DNA of 64,000 nt from assembly GCF_000975055.1 (NCBI RefSeq), contig NZ_BBRB01000004.1, positions 1 through 64,000 on the forward strand, given 5' to 3'. Numbering within the stretch: position 1 is the stretch's first letter; the number at the start of each line of letters is the position of its first letter. A program made the position numbers and the translations under genes. The stretch is from Demequina sediminicola. Its GTDB lineage: Bacteria; Actinomycetota; Actinomycetes; Actinomycetales; Demequinaceae. A model generated the notes under the pieces. That model had not been told where the DNA came from. It ran no database searches and saw nothing but the letters and a program-made list of their open reading frames with translations. Of the stretch, positions 57,451-64,000 are shown piece by piece.

Positions 57451-58074
57451 CTAGTCGTCGGACGACTTCTTTGCGGCCTTGGCTGCGGCACGCTGATCGC
57501 GTTCCGCCACGGCTGCCGCCTTGGCTTCCTCACGAGCCTGACGCTGCTCTTCCTTAGCTTCCGCCTTCTTCTTCAGCGGGCCCAGGACGAGCGACATGTT
57601 GCGGCCTTCTTGCGAGGGGTGGTTCTCGACGACTCCATATTCCTGAAGTTCATCGGCCAGCTTCATCAGCAGGCGACGGCCCATCTCCGGACGTGACTGC
57701 TCACGACCACGGAACATGATGGTGACCTTGACCTTGTCGCCGCCCTTAAGGAAGCGGATGACGTGGCCCTTCTTGGTCTCGTAGTCATGCTCGTCGATCT
57801 TGAGACGGAAACGCATCTCCTTGATCTCGGTGTTGGCCTGGTTGCGCCGGGCCTCACGTGCCTTCACGGCCGCCTCGTACTTGAACTTGCCGTAGTCCAT
57901 GAGCTTGACGACTGGAGGGCGCGAGTTCGGAGCGACCTCGACCAGGTCGAGTTCGGCTTCCTGCGCCAGACGTAGCGCATCCTCGATACGGACAATGCCG
58001 ACCTGTTCGCCCTGTGGTCCGACCAGGCGGACCTCAGGAACGCGGATGCGATCGTTGATGCGGGGCTCGTTGAT
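57451..58074 (-). CDS. infC: Translation initiation factor IF-3
   Basis: 207 residues. The ATG at 57900 that a simple search would pick starts 58 residues inside the protein. Reading further upstream in frame gives [20 protein letters not shown], the true IF-3 N-terminus, beginning at an AUC codon (58074-58072) with AAGGAG five bases upstream. Non-AUG starts of infC are known from other bacteria and allow IF-3 to repress its own translation. N- and C-terminal IF-3 domains both present; a basic Lys/Ala-rich tail follows the C-domain. A terminator-like hairpin lies in its leader. Confidence 0.96.
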   Translation of the reverse strand: MNEPRINDRIRVPEVRLVGPQGEQVGIVRIEDALRLAQEAELDLVEVAPNSRPPVVKLMDYGKFKYEAAVKAREARRNQANTEIKEMRFRLKIDEHDYETKKGHVIRFLKGGDKVKVTIMFRGREQSRPEMGRRLLMKLADELQEYGVVENHPSQEGRNMSLVLGPLKKKAEAKEEQRQAREEAKAAAVAERDQRAAAKAAKKSSDD

Positions 58075-58120
58075 GGTGGCTCCTTATACGTGGACGGTGC
58101 GGATAACCCATCGGACAAAG

Positions 58121-58154
58121 AAAAAAGGCCCTTGCCCGATCACGAGCAAAGGCC
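58121..58154 (-). promoter_or_regulatory. Terminator-like attenuator in the infC leader
   Basis: On the minus strand GGCCTTTGC (58154..58146), a 10-base loop, GCAAGGGCC (58135..58127) and six U (58126..58121) form a textbook Rho-independent terminator, ending 47 bases before the infC AUC start. Such placement suggests premature termination control of the infC-rpmI-rplT operon. Confidence 0.75.
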
Positions 58155-58298
58155 ACCATCTCAACACCCACCATGTTCTGCGCGGTGAGCGCCTCGACTT
58201 GGAACCCTGGCCCATCTGCTGGCCCTAGGGTGGGAGGTGGACTCCACTTGCGTGCCGAAAGAACTTCCTTCCGGCCGGTCGACTTACAAGGATACACG

Positions 58299-58664
58299 AT
58301 GACGGAACACTCCCCCACCAACGACTCGATCAACGCCACAGCAGCCAACGCTGCCCGCGACATTTCGGAAGTCAATGCTGTGGAACTTATCACCACCGCA
58401 AGCGTTCACATGTTGAGCGCAGCTGCGCTCCGATGCGGATTGGCTGAAGAGGGCGAGGAATACCAGGATCTTGACGAGGCACGCACCCTCATCAACGCTC
58501 TAGCAGGGCTGGTGACTGCAGCGTCGCCTGACCTGGGCGACACGCACGCACGAGCGCTACGTGACGGCTTGAGGAGCGTACAGTTGGCCTTCCGCGAAGC
58601 ATCAACAATTCCGGACGCACCGGGCGAAGGCCCGGGCGAGAAGTACACGGGGGCAGTGAGTTAG
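58299..58664 (+). CDS. DUF1844 domain protein
   Basis: 121 residues. VNAVELITTASVHMLSAAALRCGL and DLDEARTLINALAGLV are typical of DUF1844, a small family found divergently upstream of infC in many actinobacteria, as here. Function unknown. AAGGA seven bases before the ATG. The CCCTAGGGTGG box at 58223 lies in the shared promoter region. Confidence 0.85.
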   Translation: MTEHSPTNDSINATAANAARDISEVNAVELITTASVHMLSAAALRCGLAEEGEEYQDLDEARTLINALAGLVTAASPDLGDTHARALRDGLRSVQLAFREASTIPDAPGEGPGEKYTGAVS

Positions 58665-59462
58665 GTGAATTTGACTCCTCAGCACGGCAACGCCGATGAC
58701 GACGTGCGCGCAAAAGACGCCCACGTCTCCGACACCACCGACGAATTGGAAACAACCGTCGATGTAGCCGACCCCGCTGAGGATGTCACGACGACTGAAG
58801 ACGCCACCACGCCCACCGACGCATCGGCCGGGGACCGCACGCGCCTACCCATTGCGAGCATCGTCCCTCCAGGGCCGATCCCCGTCACGGGCGACGTGGA
58901 ACCACTCACCGGCTCCATGCCAGTCATCAAGCCCATCTACCCACCCAAGAGCCGCAAACCCTGGGTCATTGCCACAACGGCGCTGACGCTACTGCTATTG
59001 GGCGCGGCGTACATGGGATGGCGGATGTACGAGGTCAACACCGAGTGGCAGGACTACGCGAACCAACTCACCCAAGCAAACTATGACCTGGGTGAACAAA
59101 TCGCCGAGGAACAGGCGACGGTGATGGAGAAGCAATCGGAGATCGACCTGCTCTCCGAACAGCTCTCCGCGTCCAACAGTCGAGTCCTTGACCTCTCCGC
59201 AGAGAAGGCCTCTGCGATTGATGGCCAAGAGAGTGCGTCGCAAGCGATCACCACCCTTGAAGAAGCACTGAGTTTTGGCCAGGCCGCGACGGCATCGTTG
59301 AACAGTTGCATCGATGGTCTGGAACAGCTCGGGGTATACCGCAGCGCGCCCGAGGGCGAGTATGAGCCGGCTGAGATCAATGACTACGAAGACAGCGTTG
59401 AGCAGCTGTGCACCTCCGCTGACTCCGCTACAGCACGCTTCCAGGGAGCGTTGGCAGAGTGA
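58665..59462 (+). CDS. Membrane protein with extracytoplasmic coiled coil
   Basis: 265 residues: acidic, Thr-rich cytoplasmic N-terminus (about 1-95), one TM helix (VIATTALTLLLLGAAYMGWRM), then a coiled coil (about 130-190, heptad-like Gln/Glu/Ala pattern). GTG start immediately after the upstream stop. Its stop overlaps the next gene (GTGA), so linked to the lipoprotein protease. Function unknown; perhaps a scaffold for it. Confidence 0.7.
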   Translation: MNLTPQHGNADDDVRAKDAHVSDTTDELETTVDVADPAEDVTTTEDATTPTDASAGDRTRLPIASIVPPGPIPVTGDVEPLTGSMPVIKPIYPPKSRKPWVIATTALTLLLLGAAYMGWRMYEVNTEWQDYANQLTQANYDLGEQIAEEQATVMEKQSEIDLLSEQLSASNSRVLDLSAEKASAIDGQESASQAITTLEEALSFGQAATASLNSCIDGLEQLGVYRSAPEGEYEPAEINDYEDSVEQLCTSADSATARFQGALAE

Positions 59463-60187
59463 AGCGAGCAGTCGCCGCTATCGCAGGGACGATGCTGGCG
59501 TTGAGTGGGTGCGCAGTACTACCGGACTCTCCGGAGGCGATGCCGACGAACTGGGTTCCCGTGTCAACGCTAGAGCCGGAACAAAACAACGTGGCCCTCT
59601 CCCCTGACGGCTTCAGTGCTGCTCAGCGGATGACGGTGCGCGTGCGCAACATCGGCTGTGGGTTTATCTCCACTGGTACCGGGTTCGCTCTGGACGCCTT
59701 CACCTTGGTGACGAATCGTCACGTCATCGATAACGCCAACAGCGTCGAAGTTTCCACGCACGACGGCCGAATCATCGAGGTTTCAGCCGCGTCCGTGACG
59801 ACCGTCGCCGACATCGCCATCGTGACGACCGACACATCACTTGGTGGCGCATTTGCTGCACGTGCCGAGCAGGACCCTGAAGAGGGCGATGCGATCACTG
59901 TGGTGGGATACCCCAATGGCGGACGGCTGACGACCACGACCGGAGTGGTGCTCGGTGGAGCCAAAGACCCCATCGGCGGCGCCGTGGGAACAGTGCTCGC
60001 AACCTCAGCGGTGGTCGAACCAGGATCTAGCGGATCGCCCGTACTGAACGAGTCCGGTCAGGTTGTGGGTGTGGTCTACGCCAAGAACGATGCCAACCAG
60101 AGCTTCATTGTGCCCGTGTCAACACTCAACAGTTTGCTCGCTCAACCCAGCTTGTTGGTGCCTGAACCCACCGAATGCGATGCGTAG
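59459..60187 (+). CDS. Lipoprotein trypsin-like serine protease (S1C-like)
   Basis: 242 residues. The lipobox LALSGC anchors it outside the membrane. The catalytic triad is visible as His in TNRHVIDN, Asp in VADIAIV and Ser in PGSSGSPVLN. No PDZ domain follows, so it is a short DegP-like form. GTG start, 4-bp overlap with the coiled-coil gene. A role in envelope protein quality control is probable. Confidence 0.85.
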   Translation: MKRAVAAIAGTMLALSGCAVLPDSPEAMPTNWVPVSTLEPEQNNVALSPDGFSAAQRMTVRVRNIGCGFISTGTGFALDAFTLVTNRHVIDNANSVEVSTHDGRIIEVSAASVTTVADIAIVTTDTSLGGAFAARAEQDPEEGDAITVVGYPNGGRLTTTTGVVLGGAKDPIGGAVGTVLATSAVVEPGSSGSPVLNESGQVVGVVYAKNDANQSFIVPVSTLNSLLAQPSLLVPEPTECDA

Positions 60188-60190
60188 CCG

Positions 60191-60913
60191 CTACGCCTGA
60201 GTGAGTTTGACCTCGAGGCTGTCCACGCTTTGGGCAATCACGTCAGACTGGGCAAGTTCGCTCTGAACGCGGGCCACGAGAACATCCAGTTCAGGACGCG
60301 ATAGTCCCTCGACCAGCGCCAGCACCACCGCAATCTCCGCGCCCTGTCCAGGCCTGACAGAGACACGCAGGAGCGAATCATCGGTGGTCACGGCGTCTGC
60401 CACCGCATCTGCGATGTCCGCTCGCACCTCGCCCTCCTCGATAGCTGGGCGCCACGGAAGCCCTTGCCCGAGCGCCCACACCGCGGGCCGAGGGACCACG
60501 ACGGTCTCCATCCCCGGGTTGATGACCAAGGACGACCACTCCTCGGCAATCGCAGCAAGAGCCGCACGGGGACCTTCCGCCGGAATGGGGCGGGCTTTGT
60601 CGTTCCACGCCATCACCGCGTCGGTGTCCGTGAAGACCGGCAACGCCGCACGCCCATCGGGCATCTGGACGGCCACGACACCCGTGGAGGCAACCGCATC
60701 TTGTTCGAGTCCATGAGCACCGACAAATCGCTGCTCTCCGGAAGCGAGAACGGGAATCAACACGCGCGCATACGCCAGCGCATCCACGACCTCGGAAAGC
60801 GGCGCATGTCCATGCGAGTGACGGATCAGCGCCTGGGCCAACACGGCATCGGCGCTGCCATCATCGTCGGAGAAGACCGACTCTGGGATCTCTTTCATGG
60901 GCTCGTCACTCAT
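60191..60913 (-). CDS. SseB-like protein
   Basis: 240 residues, cytoplasmic. The central part (VVAVQMPDGRAALPVFTDTDAVMAWNDKARPIPAEG) is the conserved core of the SseB family; the C-terminal segment (VRPGQGAEIAVVLALVEGLSRPELDVLVARV) is also typical. Molecular function unknown. Convergent with the protease gene. Confidence 0.85.
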   Translation of the reverse strand: MSDEPMKEIPESVFSDDDGSADAVLAQALIRHSHGHAPLSEVVDALAYARVLIPVLASGEQRFVGAHGLEQDAVASTGVVAVQMPDGRAALPVFTDTDAVMAWNDKARPIPAEGPRAALAAIAEEWSSLVINPGMETVVVPRPAVWALGQGLPWRPAIEEGEVRADIADAVADAVTTDDSLLRVSVRPGQGAEIAVVLALVEGLSRPELDVLVARVQSELAQSDVIAQSVDSLEVKLTQA

Positions 60914-60946
60914 ACCCTCGATGCTACGCGCCGGCTGTGACGTCGA

Positions 60947-61684
60947 CTACGGGCGACCCGCCACATCGAGCGCCTGAGGAAGCGTGAAGTTGCCGTTGTA
61001 GAGCGCCTTGCCCACAATCGCACCCTCGACGCCTTCGCTGGTGAGTGCCCGTAGCACGGCGAAGTCATCAAGGCTTGAGATTCCGCCGGAGGCCACGACA
61101 GGACGGTCGGTAGCCTCGCACACCTGGCGCAAGAGTTCGACGTTGGGCCCGGAGAGCATGCCGTCCTTCTTGACGTCAGTGACGACGTACCGTGCACAGC
61201 CCTCAGAGTCGAGGCGCGCCAACACGTCCCACAAGTCGCCGCCGTCGCGAGTCCATCCGCGGCCCGACAGGGTGGTTCCACGCACGTCAAGACCCACTGC
61301 GACACGGTCGCCGTGCTTAGCAATGGCAGCGGCCGTCCACTCAGGGTTTTCCAGGGCGGCTGTGCCGATGTTGACGCGGGCACATCCTGTCGCGAGGGCA
61401 CGCTCCAGGGACTCGTCGTCCCGAATGCCGCCGCTCATCTCCACCTTGATGTCGACGCTCTTGACGACGCTCTCGAGCAGCGCAGCGTTCTCACCGCGTC
61501 CAAAAGCAGCATCGAGATCGACGAGGTGAATCCACTCCGCGCCACCGTCAACCCAATCCTGTGCAGCTGAGAGCGGGTCTCCGTAGCTGGTTTCCGAACC
61601 GGCCTCGCCCTGGGTGAGGCGGACGGCCTGTCCGTCAGCAACGTCAACGGCGGGAAGCAGTTCAAGGCGGGGCGTCTCGGTCAT
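60947..61684 (-). CDS. priA: HisA / PriA phosphoribosyl isomerase
   Basis: 245-residue (beta/alpha)8 barrel. ProFARI isomerase motifs [19 protein letters not shown]-like [14 protein letters not shown] and [12 protein letters not shown] are visible. In actinobacteria lacking trpF this enzyme (PriA) acts in both histidine and tryptophan synthesis. Whether a separate trpF exists cannot be seen. The ATG at 61684 starts at the family N-terminus. 33 bp upstream of the SseB-like gene. Confidence 0.92.
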   Translation of the reverse strand: MTETPRLELLPAVDVADGQAVRLTQGEAGSETSYGDPLSAAQDWVDGGAEWIHLVDLDAAFGRGENAALLESVVKSVDIKVEMSGGIRDDESLERALATGCARVNIGTAALENPEWTAAAIAKHGDRVAVGLDVRGTTLSGRGWTRDGGDLWDVLARLDSEGCARYVVTDVKKDGMLSGPNVELLRQVCEATDRPVVASGGISSLDDFAVLRALTSEGVEGAIVGKALYNGNFTLPQALDVAGRP

Positions 61685-61942
61685 GGTCTCGCTTTCTGGG
61701 AAATGCTGGTCTAGGGAGGCGTGTGCCGTGTCATGGGGACCCCGATGCGACACAAGGTCACGGCGAGGGGTCACGCAGTCTCGGTAACAACATTGCGCCG
61801 ATGCGCGTCAAGGCTACCGCTACCCACGGATTGCGGGTTCTCCACTCTCGTGTCACGGGACGCGGGGAGGCGGCACGCCTCGTCGAGGACGAGTGTGCGT
61901 GGCGGCGCAGCGGCCGTCAGCACACATCAGTACAGCACTTTC

Positions 61943-61972
61943 TGGACAATACAGAGAATCATGTACTACGTT
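61943..61972 (+). promoter_or_regulatory. Promoter of the ArsR/CDF unit, leaderless
   Basis: TGGACA (61943-61948), 18-bp spacer, TACGTT (61967-61972). The predicted start is at or next to the ATG at 61980, so the mRNA lacks a 5' leader. The upstream 61685-61940 holds no gene that I can support. Confidence 0.5.
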
Positions 61973-61979
61973 AACTGCC

Positions 61980-62363
61980 ATGACGGATCTCATCGACAGC
62001 GGGCCTGAGACGGCACTGCAGGACTGCGGCGATTCTCGCAACGCCACACCGACGCACACCGCCGCCCTGGCCCACCTAGGTCACGCGCTCTCGGACACCA
62101 CCCGCTCAGCAATACTCCTTGCACTCCGAGGCGGACCGCAGTGCCCCGCACATCTCGCGGAAGAACTCGACGTGAGCCGCCAAAAGATGTCAAACCACCT
62201 CTCCACCCTGCGTGGCTGCGGACTCGTCGTCGCCGAGCGCAGTGGACGCCACGCACACTACGAACTTGCCCACGACGACGTCGCCAGCGCGCTCGACACC
62301 ATGCTCGCACTGGCCCTCGCCCTTGACCCCGAATGCTGCGACAACGAGGAATGCACCTGCTGA
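61980..62363 (+). CDS. ArsR/SmtB metal-sensing repressor, CmtR-like
   Basis: 127 residues, winged helix (HLAEELDVSRQKMSNHLSTLRGCGLVVAERSGRHAHYEL). Closest in layout to mycobacterial CmtR (Cd/Pb sensor). In CmtR the ligands are Cys57, Cys61 and Cys102. Here the first is Thr76, the second is kept (Cys80), and the C-terminus has a cluster Cys119, 120, 125, 127; Cys16 and Cys55 also present. So the metal site has been rebuilt. It should repress the CDF exporter that overlaps its stop by one base (TGATG). Confidence 0.85.
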   Translation: MTDLIDSGPETALQDCGDSRNATPTHTAALAHLGHALSDTTRSAILLALRGGPQCPAHLAEELDVSRQKMSNHLSTLRGCGLVVAERSGRHAHYELAHDDVASALDTMLALALALDPECCDNEECTC

Positions 62364-63175
62364 TGACTACCACCGCAACCGCCCTGACTGACGAGCGCAG
62401 CCGCGTGCTGCGCAAGCGTATCCGCTGGATCGTCGGCGCCACCATCGCCTACAACACCGTTGAAGCCATCATCGCGCTCAGTGCTGGCGCAGTAGCCTCG
62501 TCCAGCGCCCTCATTGGCTTTGGGCTCGACTCCGTGGTGGAGGTCGGCTCGGCTGCCGCAGTCGCCTGGCAGTTCTCTGCCCCCGACCCCAAGAAGCGCG
62601 AACACATCACGATGCGGATGATTGCAGTCGCGTTCTTTGCACTCGCCGCAGTCGTCACGGCCGATGCCCTCCGCAGCCTGGTCTTTGGCGCACCGCCCGA
62701 GGTATCCACAGTAGGGATCTGGCTCGCGGCCGTCTCCCTCGCCATCATGCCTGCCGCCGCCTGGTTCGAGCGCCGCACGGGCAAGGAACTCGGCTCGGCA
62801 ACGGCGGTCGCAGATGCCCGTCAACTCATCTTGTGCTCGTACCTCTCCGCAGCTCTCTTGGTGGGACTTGTCCTGAACGCCACCCTGGGCTGGTGGTGGG
62901 CAGACCCCGTCGCGGCAATCGTGATCGCAGGCTTCGCCATCAAGGAAGGCCGTGAGGCGTGGAAGGGAGACGGGTGCTGCGCCACCTCAGGCGCCCTCCT
63001 GCATGGCGACGCGGGCGCACACGATGACTCCTGCGCCGAGGACGCCTGCTGCTCGGGCGACTCGGCGCCGACGACCAGGATCGTCACCGCTCCAGCCGCG
63101 GCAACTGCTTCCGACGCAGAGACAGCCGATGCGTGTCAGGACCAGTGCTGCGGCTCATCCCCTACTAAGAACTAG
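62363..63175 (+). CDS. CDF-type cation transporter with Cys-rich tail
   Basis: 270 residues with about five TM helices (cation diffusion facilitator-like; FGLDSVVEVGSAAAVAW and ADARQLILCSYLSAALLVG are the metal-site helices, with acidic residues in place of some usual His). The C-terminus lacks the standard cytoplasmic CDF domain and instead has clusters GDGCCATSG, CAEDACCSGD and CQDQCCG, 9 Cys in all. Probably exports Cd, Pb or a similar soft metal. The ATG at 62363 overlaps the ArsR stop. 11-bp overlap with the convergent SUMF1 gene. Confidence 0.8.
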   Translation: MTTTATALTDERSRVLRKRIRWIVGATIAYNTVEAIIALSAGAVASSSALIGFGLDSVVEVGSAAAVAWQFSAPDPKKREHITMRMIAVAFFALAAVVTADALRSLVFGAPPEVSTVGIWLAAVSLAIMPAAAWFERRTGKELGSATAVADARQLILCSYLSAALLVGLVLNATLGWWWADPVAAIVIAGFAIKEGREAWKGDGCCATSGALLHGDAGAHDDSCAEDACCSGDSAPTTRIVTAPAAATASDAETADACQDQCCGSSPTKN

Positions 63176-63944
63176 CCGCGAGCAGCTCCCGGTAAGGTGT
63201 CCACCCAACCGGGAGCATTCCGCGAATGTTAGCTCTCTCACGGTCCCTGGCGCCGGACCAACCCTGGAACTCGCCACCCTGGGCTACCACAGGTCCCCGC
63301 GCAACTCGAAACCCCACATCCTCGAGAACTGCGTCTGGCGCCGATGCGCGACGCACTCCCGGCCTGCAACTCCAGGCACGATCCGCCCAACCGCCTCCTT
63401 TGAGCACCCGGTAATCGCGATAGCGTGCCGGATCCGCGTAGTCCCAGACCCATTCCCAAGCATTTCCCAACAGGTCAAAGACCCCGTCGGGACTCGCCTC
63501 CTTGGTACCCACGGGTCGTGGGCCATCCCCCACATCCGCATCCGTCCATGCGATGCGGTTGAGGCTCATTCCCTCCAGCGTCGTAGCAGCCCTCAACCAC
63601 TCAGCCTCTGTTGGAAGGCGGTACCCGTCAGCGAGGGGGTCCCACCGAATGATTCCGTCGACTTCCTTATACGCAGGAGCGAACCCGGAGACTCGTGAAA
63701 GTTCTTGGCAGTACTCAAGTGCGCTGAACCAAGTCACTCCCGTCACGGGAACGCCAGGCCCCGACGCAGCTCCGCGTTTGGCGCCAGCAGACACAGCGGC
63801 CCACTGTCTCGCCGTCACCATAGTGATAGCGATCTCAAATGCAGCGACCTGTGCAGCGCGCATCGAACCAGACCGGGCGTCGTGCACCTCAACGTCGCCG
63901 GCTGAGATCGCGACTAGATCCGGAGGAAGGAAGTCGACGTCCAC
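63165..63944 (-). CDS. SUMF1/FGE-domain protein
   Basis: 259 residues. Formylglycine-generating enzyme-like domain: YRLPTEAEWLRAATTL, GVFDLLGNAWEWVWD, VLKGGGWADRAWSCRPGVRRAS, DVGFRVAR. In sulfatase-modifying enzymes two copper-binding Cys sit in RGGSxxCxxxxC; here only the second Cys-like residue is present, so formylglycine generation is doubtful. Many such domains have other redox or binding roles. Probably complete at 63944. Confidence 0.75.
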   Translation of the reverse strand: MDVDFLPPDLVAISAGDVEVHDARSGSMRAAQVAAFEIAITMVTARQWAAVSAGAKRGAASGPGVPVTGVTWFSALEYCQELSRVSGFAPAYKEVDGIIRWDPLADGYRLPTEAEWLRAATTLEGMSLNRIAWTDADVGDGPRPVGTKEASPDGVFDLLGNAWEWVWDYADPARYRDYRVLKGGGWADRAWSCRPGVRRASAPDAVLEDVGFRVARGPVVAQGGEFQGWSGARDRERANIRGMLPVGWTPYRELLAASS

Positions 63945-63971
63945 GACAAGGCCGCCCTACAGCGAGGTAAC

Positions 63972-63990
63972 CCAGTTGCGTAGCAACTGG
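63972..63990. terminator. Hairpin at the right edge
   Basis: CCAGTTGC (63972-63979) and GCAACTGG (63983-63990) form a perfect 8-bp stem around GTA. It lies 28 bp upstream of the SUMF1 gene start and may terminate a gene outside the window or be an operator. Confidence 0.4.
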
Positions 63991-64000
63991 AGGCCCGCTT

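Noticed and set aside
57451-57900. infC as a 149-residue gene from ATG 57900
   Set aside because: The upstream in-frame sequence is the IF-3 N-terminal domain, with a strong ribosome site before an AUC start.
61721-62008. Small plus-strand ORF before the ArsR gene
   Set aside because: No ribosome site, no resemblance to known proteins, and it overlaps the leaderless ArsR promoter in a different frame.

Overview
The window is high-GC, densely packed actinobacterial chromosome. The gene order (infC-rpmI-rplT-rRNA methylase-pheST, argCJBDFRGH, tyrS), the many ATGA/TGATG stop-start overlaps, GTG starts, apparently leaderless promoters, a mycobacterial-type SOS box and an Rv2578c-like gene point to Actinomycetota, most likely Micrococcales. 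I cannot name the genus. I saw no tRNA gene, CRISPR array, insertion sequence or integrase.

Layout. 0-5.7 kb (minus): tyrS with what looks like the start of an rRNA promoter at the left edge, then a small kinase-like gene and a coupled three-gene unit (M20 hydrolase, COG3375-like GNAT, NSAR/OSBS-type racemase) that matches the known succinylation route converting D- to L-amino acids. 5.7-14.3 kb (minus): complete arginine cluster argC-J-B-D-F-R-G-H with an ARG box over a leaderless argC promoter. 14.3-20.3 kb: redox enzymes, a GNAT, an MFS pump and a TetR regulator. 20.3-24.8 kb: a lipoprotein and pentose phosphate genes tal, zwf and gnd. 24.8-30.8 kb: small membrane proteins, a phosphodiester-glycosidase-like lipoprotein, a CPA1 antiporter and an SOS-box-controlled radical SAM protein. 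31-43.3 kb: a secreted GH18 chitinase, two CNNM/CBS proteins, a MetPS-type methionine/alanine importer whose 57-residue small subunit is described here, a diacetylchitobiose phosphorylase, and a nucleotidyltransferase-phosphohexomutase fusion. 43.5-47.6 kb: a lipoprotein, two unknowns and a DEAD-box helicase. 47.8-51.4 kb: two adjacent reverse transcriptases, read here as a DRT type 3 (Drt3a/Drt3b) anti-phage system, followed by a candidate ncRNA. 51.5-58.3 kb: pheT, pheS, trmH-like, rplT, rpmI and infC (AUC start, terminator-like leader). 58.3-64 kb: DUF1844 protein, coiled-coil membrane protein, lipoprotein protease, SseB-like, hisA/priA, a CmtR-like sensor with a Cys-rich CDF transporter, and a SUMF1-domain protein.

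How the parts fit. The chitinase yields chitobiose, the phosphorylase would split it to GlcNAc and GlcNAc-1-phosphate, and the fusion enzyme is placed to isomerise or activate the latter. The most striking element is the DRT3 locus. It sits just after pheT, where argC lies in relatives such as Mycobacterium; here pheT and argC are about 37 kb apart. A 131-nt segment after the second RT carries a strong -10 element at its start, a single-stranded ACACAC and an 18-bp perfect terminal stem, and could be the system's ncRNA.
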